A stretch of 64,000 nucleotides of DNA from Deltaproteobacteria bacterium GWA2_38_16 (lineage in GTDB: Bacteria > Bdellovibrionota > JACOXK01 > 2-02-FULL-40-11). The stretch's first letter is position 1, and the number at the start of each line of letters is the position of its first letter. The notes beneath the pieces are model-generated. The model was not told the DNA's origin and did not search any database. It was given only the letters and a program-made list of their open reading frames with translations. The stretch spans positions 270,102 to 334,101 of the forward strand of contig MGPE01000002.1 of assembly GCA_001797335.1 (NCBI GenBank), read 5' to 3'. Shown here piece after piece: positions 45,002 to 54,525 of this stretch. The position numbers were made by a program, and so were the translations under genes.

Positions 45002-45598
45002 ATGACATATGATTATAAATGTTTTTTTGAAAATAAGATCAAGGAAATTGCTAAAGAAGATTATATTATGGATATGGGAGGAGCAGGAGCTTTTCAAAAA
45101 GGGATGCTCAAATACAAAAGTTTATTTATTGGAAGAAAGTATCAAACCTTAGATAGAGCTTCTGAATATAATCCAAATATTGTGGGAGATATTCAGCATT
45201 TGCCAATAAAGAATAATAAGGTAAACGCTATTATTTGTAATTCAGTACTAGAACATTTGCATAGCCCTCATCAAGCTGTTAATGAAATATATAGAGTTCT
45301 TATAAAGAGAGGAAAGTTTTTAGGATATACTCATTTTGTTTATCCTTATCACGCACGGCATAATATCTATGGCGATTATTATCGTTTTACAGAAGAAGCC
45401 TTGAAGTATTTATTTAAAAGATTTGAACATATTGAAATTAAGAAACAAGGAGGCATTTTTAGAGCTTTGATGTTCTTTTCGCCATGGCAAAATAAAACAC
45501 GATTTATCTGGGAACCCATGACGTATATTTTAGATAAATTATTTAAGACCGAGCGTAGGACAACCACTGCGGGTTATTATATTTATGCTATCAAATAA
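45002..45598 (+). CDS. Class I SAM methyltransferase (Methyltransf_11-like)
   Basis: 198 aa. A shortened N-terminus carries a modified motif I (MDMGGAGAF). The family's middle segment is QHLPIKNNKVNAIICNSVLEHLHSPHQAVNEIYRVL, followed by FLGYTHFVYPYHARHN. Enzymes of this kind in glycan clusters methylate sugars, chain ends or lipid carriers. The GGAGA in place of GxGxG is a deviation but is common in this group. It stands alone on the plus strand, 168 bp after a divergent GT4 gene, and converges on the radical-SAM gene. Confidence 0.8.
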   Translation: MTYDYKCFFENKIKEIAKEDYIMDMGGAGAFQKGMLKYKSLFIGRKYQTLDRASEYNPNIVGDIQHLPIKNNKVNAIICNSVLEHLHSPHQAVNEIYRVLIKRGKFLGYTHFVYPYHARHNIYGDYYRFTEEALKYLFKRFEHIEIKKQGGIFRALMFFSPWQNKTRFIWEPMTYILDKLFKTERRTTTAGYYIYAIK

Positions 45599-45612
45599 AT
45601 GGCTTATCTTGT

Positions 45613-46656
45613 TTAAATGAAATTAGAACATACTTTGCAAAGTGAATGTTTCTTCTCGTTAGCCAACTCTCTTACTTTTTTAACATCAGAATTAAACCAA
45701 ATGTCATCGAATTTTTCCGCTAAAATGTTTCCATAAATATAATTTCCATTTAAATCATAACAACACATGGAAATTTTACAATCTACCAAAACAACAAATT
45801 GTGATTCAGCCAAAGAACATTTTGAAGGAGGATTATTAATTATAAGTTTATGGTTTTCCTGTTTATATCTAATTTTGTCTTTATATTCCTTACCATCCGG
45901 GAAAAAAATATCGGCTAATTTTTTAATTTCGTCTTTTGAATAAACATGCTCACAAAGAGCCAGGGATTTAATATGCAAACAATCTACTTTTAAGCAGTCA
46001 CTTAATTTTTTTATTCCCCTTATTTCATTTTGATTGAGCTTATTAAGAATCACTTGTAATTTAATGAATGGTTTTTTTAGCTTTAATCTCTGTTTTTGTT
46101 TGCAAAAATATCCTATATTTCTCATAACCTCAAAAAAATCAGCTTTTTTTCTAAAAGACGAAAAAGATTCTTGCGTAATACCATCTAAACATAAAATAAT
46201 TTCATCTAGCCCAGAGAACAACAGTTCATCTGCAATTTTTTGATCTAACAAGGTTGCATTGGTGCTAATTATAGAATATAAATTTTTCTGATGAACATAA
46301 TTTATCATTTTGCAAATGTCTGGATGTATCAAAGGCTCACCAGTGTAATATAAATAAACTACATGTATTGAATTTTTGATGCTATCAATCGTTAATATGA
46401 AATTAGAAAAACTCATTAATTCTTTTTTTCTAAGTATTTTCTGTCTGGGGGTTGGGCACGTTGGGCATTGCAAATTACACGTATTCCCTATTTCAATCAT
46501 AGCTGAATAAGGGTAATTAAAAAATTTGAACCTCAAGATTGAAATTAGAAAATGCCATGGTTTAAAAAAATCACCTATTAAAATAGGTATTAAAATATGA
46601 CGCTTAAAAACTAAGTAAAAATGCTTCATCTGATTAATACTGACCTGCCTCGACAA
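45613..46656 (-). CDS. Radical SAM/SPASM enzyme
   Basis: 347 aa. The [4Fe-4S]-SAM motif CNLQCPTCP (Cx3Cx2C) is near residues 63-71, preceded by YSAMIEIGN. The SPASM-like C-terminal Cys-rich region runs CSLAESQFVVLVDCKISMCC to CKVCSNFI and would hold auxiliary clusters. Similar enzymes occur in LPS/O-antigen loci, where reactions are mostly unknown (epimerisation, dehydration or methylation-like). An NDK-like fragment lies immediately upstream on the same strand. Catalysis would be cytoplasmic and oxygen-sensitive. Confidence 0.85.
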   Translation of the reverse strand: MSRQVSINQMKHFYLVFKRHILIPILIGDFFKPWHFLISILRFKFFNYPYSAMIEIGNTCNLQCPTCPTPRQKILRKKELMSFSNFILTIDSIKNSIHVVYLYYTGEPLIHPDICKMINYVHQKNLYSIISTNATLLDQKIADELLFSGLDEIILCLDGITQESFSSFRKKADFFEVMRNIGYFCKQKQRLKLKKPFIKLQVILNKLNQNEIRGIKKLSDCLKVDCLHIKSLALCEHVYSKDEIKKLADIFFPDGKEYKDKIRYKQENHKLIINNPPSKCSLAESQFVVLVDCKISMCCYDLNGNYIYGNILAEKFDDIWFNSDVKKVRELANEKKHSLCKVCSNFI

Positions 46657-46670
46657 ATCATTAGAATACC

Positions 46671-46790
46671 CTATAATATTTTTATATTAAACTCACTAAT
46701 AATTTCTCTTATCATACCTTCATCCAAGCGCCGTTCTAAAGTGACAGGCTTAAAAACAATAAGTGACTTGCTTAGCAAAAAAATATATTA
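46671..46790 (-). pseudogene. Fragment resembling the start of nucleoside diphosphate kinase
   Basis: An open minus-strand stretch reads SLIVFKPVTLERR, then DEGMIREIISEF, ending NIKIL-stop. It resembles the N-terminal strand and helix of NDK (xLxxIKPDxVxR...GEIIxRFExxGxKI) but stops after about 35 residues and has only a TTG start. It is best read as a broken gene left in the island. The resemblance is modest. Confidence 0.35.
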
Positions 46791-46879
46791 AGACTCAATA
46801 AATAATAATTTCATAAATTATAAAGGCATGCTATGTATTAAAGATATCTACACGTTGTTTAAAGGCAGACATCAAAATA

Positions 46880-48112
46880 ATGCCATTACATTTTTCATAC
46901 TGGATTAAAAATGGAAGCGTACTAATTTCTCAACGTTTTATATCTACTATTCTATATGCAATTACTTCTCTCGTCTTTGCAAATTTTTTATCAAAAGAAG
47001 ATTTTGGAACGTATAAGTACATTTTTGCTATCATAGGCATATTAAATGTTTTAACCTTGCCAGACATAGGCACTGCTTTAATTCAATCTATCGCCCGTAA
47101 CCAAACCCCACCCCTAGGTATAATATTTGAAAAAAAATTAAAGAGGTCTTTATTGGCATCTATAGCTTGTATTTTTTTATCAGGATTTTTTTTACTGAAA
47201 AATAATTCTATCTTGGGCATTTCCTTTCTAATTTTAACTTTTTTTCTGCCTCTATACAATGCATTCTCAATTTATGATGCCCTTCTGCAGGGGAAAAAAT
47301 TATTTATTCGCTCTTACCGATATTCTTTGTTCGTAGAATTCACTTGCAATATTATTCTAATATTAACAGTAATTTTAAGTCATAAAATTCCAATCATTCT
47401 ACTCGTATTTTTTGCATCATATACAGTGCTTAGGGCTATCTTTTTTATTAAAACTTTAAAAGAATTTCCTACCAATAACACCGATGGAAATGAAGTCATC
47501 AATTATGGAAAGCATCTCAATATCATGCGCATATTAGCAACCGTCTCATCTTATGCCGACGAAATAATAACTTTTCATTTTTTAGGAGCTCCCTCATTGG
47601 CTATTTACGCAATCGTCACCGCCATTCCAGAACAAATAAAAAGCATTCTAGGCACATTGTATACTTTGGCATTCCCAAAATTTTCAGAAGCACAAGAAAT
47701 AGATATTAGAAAAAATATGAAAACCATAACACTGTTTTTTTTCTTGATTGGTATTTTTTTTATTGGATTATATATATTGACGGCCCCTTATATTTTTAAA
47801 GTTTTCTTCTCTAATTATATGGATATTGTTTTCTTATCTCAACTCTTTGCGATTTCCATGTTAAATATTGCATTCACCCCAGTGGAGCTTTTTTTAAAAT
47901 CTAAGAAAAAAGTTAAAGAATTATATTTGATAAACATTATAACTTCCATCTTTCAAATATTTACAATTACATTATTTATTATTTATTACGGCTTGATAGG
48001 GCTCGTCATTTCAAGGATTATGTGCCGTTTTTTATCTGGCATCCTATGCTATTATTTTTATCAAAAAACTCGCCATCATGAAATCACAGTATTTTCAGAA
48101 GCATTAACATAA
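46880..48112 (+). CDS. Oligosaccharide flippase (Wzx-like, MATE/MOP superfamily)
   Basis: 410 aa with about twelve predicted helices. The N-terminus matches the polysaccharide-export family: GSVLISQRFISTILYAITSL, then NFLSKEDFGTYKYIFAIIGIL. Wzx-type proteins flip undecaprenyl-linked glycans from the inner to the outer leaflet of the cytoplasmic membrane. It is the only flippase seen and thus the probable exporter for products of the whole island. No ribosome site before the ATG. Slightly shorter than average Wzx. Confidence 0.85.
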   Translation: MPLHFSYWIKNGSVLISQRFISTILYAITSLVFANFLSKEDFGTYKYIFAIIGILNVLTLPDIGTALIQSIARNQTPPLGIIFEKKLKRSLLASIACIFLSGFFLLKNNSILGISFLILTFFLPLYNAFSIYDALLQGKKLFIRSYRYSLFVEFTCNIILILTVILSHKIPIILLVFFASYTVLRAIFFIKTLKEFPTNNTDGNEVINYGKHLNIMRILATVSSYADEIITFHFLGAPSLAIYAIVTAIPEQIKSILGTLYTLAFPKFSEAQEIDIRKNMKTITLFFFLIGIFFIGLYILTAPYIFKVFFSNYMDIVFLSQLFAISMLNIAFTPVELFLKSKKKVKELYLINIITSIFQIFTITLFIIYYGLIGLVISRIMCRFLSGILCYYFYQKTRHHEITVFSEALT

Positions 48113-48114
48113 AT

Positions 48115-48831
48115 TTATTTTTTAATGCACTTTATACTGATCTGAGTATAGGCGTCTCGCTTAGTTCTCTTCGTACTATCAGTCAAAAATGGATTATAGC
48201 CAAACCAAAGAGTTAATATATTAATTAACCATTTAAACCATGCCACATGATAAGTATACAAACTGTACCACATAATATGATGGGTCTCCTTAACTTCAAT
48301 ATTATCAAACTCTTCTTTAAGTAAAGCAACCAATTCTGAAGGATAAAACTCTTTGATGTGGAATAGGCCCGGTTTTTCAGTTATTTTATACGGGGTCGTA
48401 ATTATAAAAATGCCTTTGGATTTTAAAATTCTACATGCTTCACATATTAATTTTTGAGCATCATTAACATGTTCAATAATTTCTGACGCAATCGCAATAT
48501 CAAAAAAATTTGTTCCTAGAGATGTGCAAGCCGCATCTCTAATTAAAAAATTTCCTTTGATTCTCTTTTTAAAAAAATTTTCCTTGGCCAGATGAATTCC
48601 CAACTTGCAATCATCAATGCCAGTTACCTCCGCCTCCTTCTTAGCTAAAAGATAACTAAGAGCTCCATCTCCGCAACCAAAATCAACAAGCTGCTTACCT
48701 TTTATGTCCCCAAGCCAGACCAACACAATTTCATAACGCGCCTGCTGATAAGCATTAAATTTATAAATGGACTTCGTCTCCATCTCGTCCCAATGCATAC
48801 TGCCCTTTTCTTGATATTTTGTAAATTCCAT
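48115..48831 (-). CDS. Class I SAM methyltransferase
   Basis: 238 aa with a textbook Rossmann fold. Motif I is LVDFGCGDGALSYLLA (about 45-60), the acidic residue is in VTGIDDCKLG, and motif IV-V is FDIAIASEIIEHVNDAQKLI with RILKSKGIFIITTPYK. The product is probably a glycan- or lipid-modifying methyltransferase given its place between the flippase and a glycosyltransferase. It converges with the flippase gene (2-nt gap) and is divergent from the exostosin-like gene. Confidence 0.86.
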   Translation of the reverse strand: MEFTKYQEKGSMHWDEMETKSIYKFNAYQQARYEIVLVWLGDIKGKQLVDFGCGDGALSYLLAKKEAEVTGIDDCKLGIHLAKENFFKKRIKGNFLIRDAACTSLGTNFFDIAIASEIIEHVNDAQKLICEACRILKSKGIFIITTPYKITEKPGLFHIKEFYPSELVALLKEEFDNIEVKETHHIMWYSLYTYHVAWFKWLINILTLWFGYNPFLTDSTKRTKRDAYTQISIKCIKK

Positions 48832-49007
48832 TTATGTGTTTTTATTGGTATTCTAATGTTGCCATTTTTCTCCATTTTTTAGCCCAGTGTAACATATTTC
48901 CTGGACCGGTTTTAGGGTATCAGTATAAATTTACCTTCACTGAAAGATATTTTAATCTTGAAATCTCCCACATACCATGCCATATAATCTTAAGAAGGTC
49001 GAGACTA

Positions 49008-50093
49008 ATGCTAAAAATCTATACAGATCATCTTCTAAAAAAATATAGTTGTCTACCTATTTTATATCCCTTCTTGGAAACAAAACATTTTTCTTTTCCA
49101 TTTAAAGATTCTAATCCATTTTTTTTCTATACAGAAAAAATTTTCCAAATAACAGAACATCCCGATAAGGCCGATTATCTTTTGCTCCCTCATAATTACA
49201 AGGACTTAAAGCATGAAAAAGCATATATCAATTTTTATATTCAATTAACATTTAAGTATAACAAAAAACTTCTAATCTTCTTATATGGAGATTCAGATGA
49301 AGATGTAAATATCCCCAATTCAATTATATTTAGAGTGGCTCAATATAAGCATAAAACAAAATACAATGAATGGATAATGCCCCTCTATGCAGATGATTTA
49401 TCTCGATTCAAAACAATTAATTATAGAATTAAGAAAGCTAGACCAACGGTGGGATTTTGTGGGTATGCAGATTTCGATAATACGACTAATTATATTAAAT
49501 ACATCCTAAATATTTTTTTACAAGACTTAAAAAAACAAATCTTTTTAAACAGAAAATATGAGCCACAAAAACGAGGCCTATTTTTCAGAAGAAAAGCCAT
49601 AGAAGTATTAAAAAAATCTAAAATAGTTGACAGTAAAATTATTACCAGAAAGTTCTATTCGGGGAGTAATAAAACTATTAAAAATAATAGTTCCATTGAA
49701 ACTATTCGCTCAGAATATATAGACATCATTCATAATTCTGATTATATTTTAACTACCAAGGGAGATTCAAACATATCAACTACTTTTTTTGAAACCATGA
49801 GCTTAGGTAGAATTCCTATCCTTATTAGTACCGACTGCGTTCTTCCTTTTGAAAAAATCATTAATTATCATGATTGCTCTATTATCATTGACTATCGTAA
49901 TTTAAAATATTTCGATGAAATACTCTTAAAGCTCCACAATGACATCGATAATGACAAATTCATTTGGATGCAAAAAAAAGCAAGAGAGTATTTCGAAAAA
50001 TTTCTGAGAATAGATGCATTCTACAAGAATACAATCGAAAATTTAGAACATAACTTACATTACCCACATAGCAGTTTTAAAAATGAGGGTTAA
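49008..50093 (+). CDS. Exostosin-like (GT47) glycosyltransferase
   Basis: 361 aa from the ATG at 49008, which has the best ribosome site in the island (AAGAAGG, 9 nt upstream). A longer open frame from 48834 adds 58 residues of unlikely sequence. The exostosin-type features are TEHPDKADYLLLPHNY, PTVGFCGYADFDNT, and the C-terminal donor-site block DYILTTKGDSNISTTFFETMSLGRIPILI. Prokaryotic members add sugars such as glucuronate or xylose to surface glycans; the sugar here is unknown. The 3' end overlaps the convergent GT4 gene by 17 nt. Confidence 0.75.
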   Translation: MLKIYTDHLLKKYSCLPILYPFLETKHFSFPFKDSNPFFFYTEKIFQITEHPDKADYLLLPHNYKDLKHEKAYINFYIQLTFKYNKKLLIFLYGDSDEDVNIPNSIIFRVAQYKHKTKYNEWIMPLYADDLSRFKTINYRIKKARPTVGFCGYADFDNTTNYIKYILNIFLQDLKKQIFLNRKYEPQKRGLFFRRKAIEVLKKSKIVDSKIITRKFYSGSNKTIKNNSSIETIRSEYIDIIHNSDYILTTKGDSNISTTFFETMSLGRIPILISTDCVLPFEKIINYHDCSIIIDYRNLKYFDEILLKLHNDIDNDKFIWMQKKAREYFEKFLRIDAFYKNTIENLEHNLHYPHSSFKNEG

Positions 50094-51168
50094 TTTCATT
50101 AAATATACAAGTGGCTAGATCTTTTACTATAATTCTTGGTTTAAATTTTTCTTCAAATAATCTATAGCCATTACGTGCCATTTCAAAATATAATGTTTGA
50201 TTAGATTTTAACTTCAAAATTGCTTCTGCTAGCGCTTTTGGATTGGCCATTTCTACTAAAAAAATATTTTTTCCACCTTCAAAAATTTCGCGAATAGCGC
50301 TAGAGTTTCCAGTAACTACAGGGCGCTGCAAGGATATTGCTTCAAAAACTTTATTTGGAATTACAAGGTCTGATTTTTTAGTCCCCCCAAAGATTCCAAG
50401 ACATATATCTGAACTTAAAATATAAGATAATAATATTTTATATTCTAGGGGAGGCACAAAAGTAACATTTTTGTTTCTAAGCCATTGACTGTGCTTCTTC
50501 ATATCAGGAAAAGTTTGTCCACTCCCAATAATATTAAATTGAATTTCCTCATTTTCTAATAATTTAGCCGCTTCTAAAATATATTGAATCCCATGCAGAG
50601 GGATAAAAAAACCATGAAAATGGACTAAAAAAGGCCCATCTTTTTTAGTACGATTTACTTCTTGGAGATAATAACTTGGTTCCTCTGCTCCCACAAAGAC
50701 TTTCAAAAATTTTTCTCTTCTTAAGTTAAAGGAATTAAGAAAATAGCTGATCTGTGCTTCTGTATCTAAAAGTACTACATTGGATAATTTACATGAAAAG
50801 TAATCCAATAGCCAATAATAAACCGCCTTAATTGTAAAAGGTCTTGTTTTTTTACGATCGATAACCGTTGAGAGATAAAGTGAAGTAAAGGCATCAAAGA
50901 TAATCGGTTTTGATGTCAAAAACCTTAATAAAATTACTACCTGATAACCAGGAAATCCAACAATGAACACATCTACATTACGCCTGATATTCAAAAATTG
51001 TCTTATAATATCAAAATATTTCCGAAGTCCTAAATATCGATTACAATAACATTGAATAACATCAATGCCATACTGAGACAAACCCCTCATTAAAATCCTA
51101 CTTCTAGAATAAGTAGGATCAAAGAAACCAAAATAGCAAATTTTTATGTTTTTAAGATCACTATGAAT
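50077..51168 (-). CDS. GT4 family glycosyltransferase with probable ATT start
   Basis: The first ATG (51090) would remove the first strand of the GT-B fold. In frame upstream lies KNIKICYFGFFDPTYSRSRI, the usual N-terminus of this family. The only plausible initiator is ATT at 51166-51168, preceded by AAAGGA at good distance. This gives 363 aa. The donor domain has FLVHFHGFFIPLHGIQYILE and GTKKSDLVIPNKVFEAISLQ. Either initiation really uses the rare ATT codon, or a former ATG has mutated and expression is reduced. The sugar specificity is unknown. Confidence 0.75.
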   Translation of the reverse strand: MHSDLKNIKICYFGFFDPTYSRSRILMRGLSQYGIDVIQCYCNRYLGLRKYFDIIRQFLNIRRNVDVFIVGFPGYQVVILLRFLTSKPIIFDAFTSLYLSTVIDRKKTRPFTIKAVYYWLLDYFSCKLSNVVLLDTEAQISYFLNSFNLRREKFLKVFVGAEEPSYYLQEVNRTKKDGPFLVHFHGFFIPLHGIQYILEAAKLLENEEIQFNIIGSGQTFPDMKKHSQWLRNKNVTFVPPLEYKILLSYILSSDICLGIFGGTKKSDLVIPNKVFEAISLQRPVVTGNSSAIREIFEGGKNIFLVEMANPKALAEAILKLKSNQTLYFEMARNGYRLFEEKFKPRIIVKDLATCIFNEINPHF

Positions 51169-51315
51169 AAAAAATTCCTTTCTTCTAAAAATAGATTAAA
51201 TTTTAAACTTATTTGTCCAAAAAGAATCTCGAAAAACTTATGCATACCACTTTTTATAACCTTTATGAAAATCTGCCCTAGATAAACTCCAAATGTTCAA
51301 GAAGATTGGGCTATT

Positions 51316-52608
51316 TCAATTTATAATTTGGGCACGAGTGATCTCGTTTTTTAAGTACGACTGAACATCACTAGCAATCTTTTGTGCAATAATTAAATTC
51401 CCAAAATCATTGTAATGAATCTCATCAACATAGATTTCGTCACTTACATTTTTAAAAATCGCAGAATAATCTTTGATAAGAACGGTATCATTATTTGAAT
51501 ACTTTTTCTCCATGTCATTAAATAGAGAGGAGAACACCGAAAACACATAATGCATATCGTATTTATCTTGTTTATCTTTGATAGAATAAAAAACAGCTTC
51601 TTTAGGATGATTTTTTTTGAATCCATTATTGATGCGTGGCTGTAAAATACAAAAAATCTTAACGCGATGTGACAGGCCATATAAAACAATTTCCTCTAAA
51701 TAATGCGTATAAAATTTAATAACATCTAATTTTAGATTTATTTTCTCTTTCGAAGTCGGCACGCTTTTTCTTGTATTTTTTGACCTTACAAGAGACATAA
51801 ATTGACTTAAACCGAAGCAGAAAAAAGAAATCTTGCCGGTGCTAATATTGTATTGTATGGAAGACTTAGCTCTTTCAAGAAAATATTTAAAAGAACCAAG
51901 TAATTGAGTCATATTATATCCCTGAATTGCTAAATAATAATCATCACTTGGTTTTAAATTACCTCGCAGTGCATCAATCGCACGACCTACATCATTAGAA
52001 CCATCAAAAGTAATGATAAGATCTGGTTCATAGTCTATAAGTTTTCTGATGAAATACATATACTCTTGCACGGCTTTAAACCCTCCAACTCCGGCATTTA
52101 TGACTCGAATATTTTTTGTGTTTTTTTTCTTTAATTCCGTTTCTAAATAAGCTGGAATTGTTGAACGCATATCAGATGCACCTACGCCCATAACCGTTGA
52201 GCCTCCTAAAACAAATATACGGTATTCATCCTCTGCTTTTTTAAAGGGTATAATTTCCTCGATATCCATTGACATAAATCCATTCTTATTATGTTGATAA
52301 ACTGTTTTATGCCCATTCAGATAACCAATATAAGAAATACCCGGAACAGGTATCCATCCAATGATAGGATCAAATTGGAAAACTTCATTTGAATTAATCC
52401 TATTTTCCCCTATATTTTTTTCGTCCAGAAAAAAATACCTACTGACTAAAGGATGAACATTATGTTTCATTTTTTCCCAAAAAAACTGAGAATAACCATG
52501 TGCATTAAAATATTTATAGTATACAGAAAGAGTTACATAGCTTAGCATCTCAATAAATATTACAAAAAGAATACATGCAAAAAAACAGTATAATATTTTT
52601 TTATACAT
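51316..52608 (-). CDS. SGNH/GDSL-hydrolase-like membrane-anchored protein
   Basis: 430 aa from the ATG at 52608, which has GAGG 6 nt upstream; another ATG four codons earlier is too close to its site. One N-terminal helix (ILYCFFACILFVIFIEML) anchors it, with the catalytic part outside. SGNH blocks are visible: the nucleophile Ser in FVLGGSTVMGVGASD, Gly in NAGVGGF, Asn in FDGSNDVGRA, and the Asp/His pair in YVDEIHYNDFGN. Such proteins add or remove acetyl groups on surface glycans. It is the only candidate for glycan decoration outside the membrane in the island. Confidence 0.82.
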   Translation of the reverse strand: MYKKILYCFFACILFVIFIEMLSYVTLSVYYKYFNAHGYSQFFWEKMKHNVHPLVSRYFFLDEKNIGENRINSNEVFQFDPIIGWIPVPGISYIGYLNGHKTVYQHNKNGFMSMDIEEIIPFKKAEDEYRIFVLGGSTVMGVGASDMRSTIPAYLETELKKKNTKNIRVINAGVGGFKAVQEYMYFIRKLIDYEPDLIITFDGSNDVGRAIDALRGNLKPSDDYYLAIQGYNMTQLLGSFKYFLERAKSSIQYNISTGKISFFCFGLSQFMSLVRSKNTRKSVPTSKEKINLKLDVIKFYTHYLEEIVLYGLSHRVKIFCILQPRINNGFKKNHPKEAVFYSIKDKQDKYDMHYVFSVFSSLFNDMEKKYSNNDTVLIKDYSAIFKNVSDEIYVDEIHYNDFGNLIIAQKIASDVQSYLKNEITRAQIIN

Positions 52609-52680
52609 AAAATGCCTCATTCCTTTCTTTTATCAAACTAGAATTACTCATCATATTCTATTTAAATATATATCGCCGAA

Positions 52681-54519
52681 TCATTTCATTATATTCATCA
52701 AGAAGTTTTTATAAGAAGACATTTGAATTGTTTTTACTGGGACATGGGCTATGTTAGATACGTGTGTTTGCTTGATAATTCCCTGAGTTAATTCATCAGT
52801 ATAGCCTATTACATATTGTATATTATATGTTTTAAAGGCTAAACTTAATTTATTGTTTTTTAATAAGTTTTCGATGGTTTTAGGAGCAAATTTAACAACA
52901 GACTTATTCGTAGAATAAGCTAGATTTATTATATCATTGAAATGTAAATTTGCGGCGATAACAGCATTATCTGAAATATTTTTTTTTATTACTTCTTGAG
53001 CATAGGCATTAACAAGCAAATTCTTATTTTCATCATAGATTCGACTCCAACTAATGTGACTCGATAAGACGCAATTATATAAAGTTGTACATAAAAAAAT
53101 CATAAGAAAAATATTTAACCACCCTTTTTTTAGGTTTAAAAAGTTAATTGTTATCTGACTTAATGTTATAAGTCCTAATGTAATAAATAAAGCAATAGCC
53201 AGATTAAAGTCCATTAAATGAGATCTTCCAGTCAAAATAATAAATGAAAATAAAAATATAGAAAACAAAATCCATCCCATAAAAAAATGAGCTAAATGTT
53301 TATTCCTTTGTCGTAAATTATATAGCCCCAATAAGAACAAAAGAAACATAAATGGCCCTCCAAAATCATCTAGTGAAACAAATCTAAAAAGATGTCGGAA
53401 ACTTAGAATCAAGCCAATTTTTATTCTATCAATTAGGCCCACGTCTTGGATGCCAGTGTTTTTTAAGGATTTCATTATTTCAATTTTTTCTACTGAAGAG
53501 GACTGTTTGTTGTTTATAATTTTATCTCGAAGATTACTTAAATAATTTTTTGATTCAAAATGATATGTGTAAGGATCTGGATAAACATGGCCAAAAGTAG
53601 CAAAATCTGCAGCCTTTAAATGTTCAGGAACATGTGTAGTAAATAGCTGCATGTAGGCATTATTTTTAACTTGAGGAAGATAATAAAAACTACACACAAT
53701 AATAAAGGGAACAAAAATATATGTTAATGTTTTTTTTTGTTTTATTAGCCATAAATAACAAAATAAGAATGCAGCTACAATAAACAGGGCTTCTTTAGAT
53801 AAACAACTCAACACTAAAAAAACCCCCGAAGTAATTAAGAAAAAATATTTTTTTTTATGCTTTTTCCAAAAAAAATAACATAAAAAAAATGACGCCAAAA
53901 AAAGCAAAGCAAATTCATACGTTCCTAAATGATATGGTAAACACCAGTTAAATGGCAGGAAAATATAAATCAGCGAAAAAAGGAATGCTATCTTAAAATT
54001 AAACAGATAAGAAATAGCATAGGTAAATAATAACAAAACCAGCGCATGAAGTATTATAGAAATTAAGATTAAAAAATGATTATTGGGGAGGCCAATAATT
54101 CTAAAAAGTTGTGCATATAAATGAGACGTTAATTTATTGCCAAGAGCAGAAGGATGACCTTGATTTTTAATTAAATTTGATGAAAGAATAACATTAAAAT
54201 CATTTTCTGCTGAATAAAGAGCTGTCTGATAAATATTGCGCCCCAATAAATAATTACCTGTCATTGTATAAGTGGGATATCCTTTAAATACAGCAGGAGA
54301 ATACCAAATAACACATGCCAAGAATAAAATAAATAATGACATTGCCCCTAAAATAATAAACCTTTTACTTTGATTAAGTTTCTTCCCCCAATTAATGTGC
54401 AGAACTTGTTTAATAATCATTATAATTGACGGTACCTCGTTTACTAGCAAAATCATGGCTGATTTTACTCTTTGGCAGCAAATTCTAGAAAAATTGAAAT
54501 TAATTTTCCCGGATTTCAT
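52681..54519 (-). CDS. Large membrane protein, GT39/ArnT-like (GT-C)
   Basis: Up to 612 aa with about eleven helices and a C-terminal periplasmic tail. The first outer loop carries Tyr/Asn-rich sequence followed by YSAENDFNVILSS, with acidic residues where GT-C enzymes bind their lipid-phosphate sugar. It probably transfers a sugar from a polyprenyl phosphate to a glycan or protein. The first ~32 residues are unusual for such proteins, and the true start may be a later ATG (residue 22 or 33). It follows the methyltransferase gene by 6 nt on the same strand. Confidence 0.65.
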   Translation of the reverse strand: MKSGKINFNFSRICCQRVKSAMILLVNEVPSIIMIIKQVLHINWGKKLNQSKRFIILGAMSLFILFLACVIWYSPAVFKGYPTYTMTGNYLLGRNIYQTALYSAENDFNVILSSNLIKNQGHPSALGNKLTSHLYAQLFRIIGLPNNHFLILISIILHALVLLLFTYAISYLFNFKIAFLFSLIYIFLPFNWCLPYHLGTYEFALLFLASFFLCYFFWKKHKKKYFFLITSGVFLVLSCLSKEALFIVAAFLFCYLWLIKQKKTLTYIFVPFIIVCSFYYLPQVKNNAYMQLFTTHVPEHLKAADFATFGHVYPDPYTYHFESKNYLSNLRDKIINNKQSSSVEKIEIMKSLKNTGIQDVGLIDRIKIGLILSFRHLFRFVSLDDFGGPFMFLLFLLGLYNLRQRNKHLAHFFMGWILFSIFLFSFIILTGRSHLMDFNLAIALFITLGLITLSQITINFLNLKKGWLNIFLMIFLCTTLYNCVLSSHISWSRIYDENKNLLVNAYAQEVIKKNISDNAVIAANLHFNDIINLAYSTNKSVVKFAPKTIENLLKNNKLSLAFKTYNIQYVIGYTDELTQGIIKQTHVSNIAHVPVKTIQMSSYKNFLMNIMK

Positions 54520-54525
54520 TAAACC

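Noticed and set aside
48834-49007. 58-residue N-terminal extension of the exostosin-like protein
   Set aside because: The ATG at 49008 has a strong ribosome site and the extension has no exostosin-like sequence.
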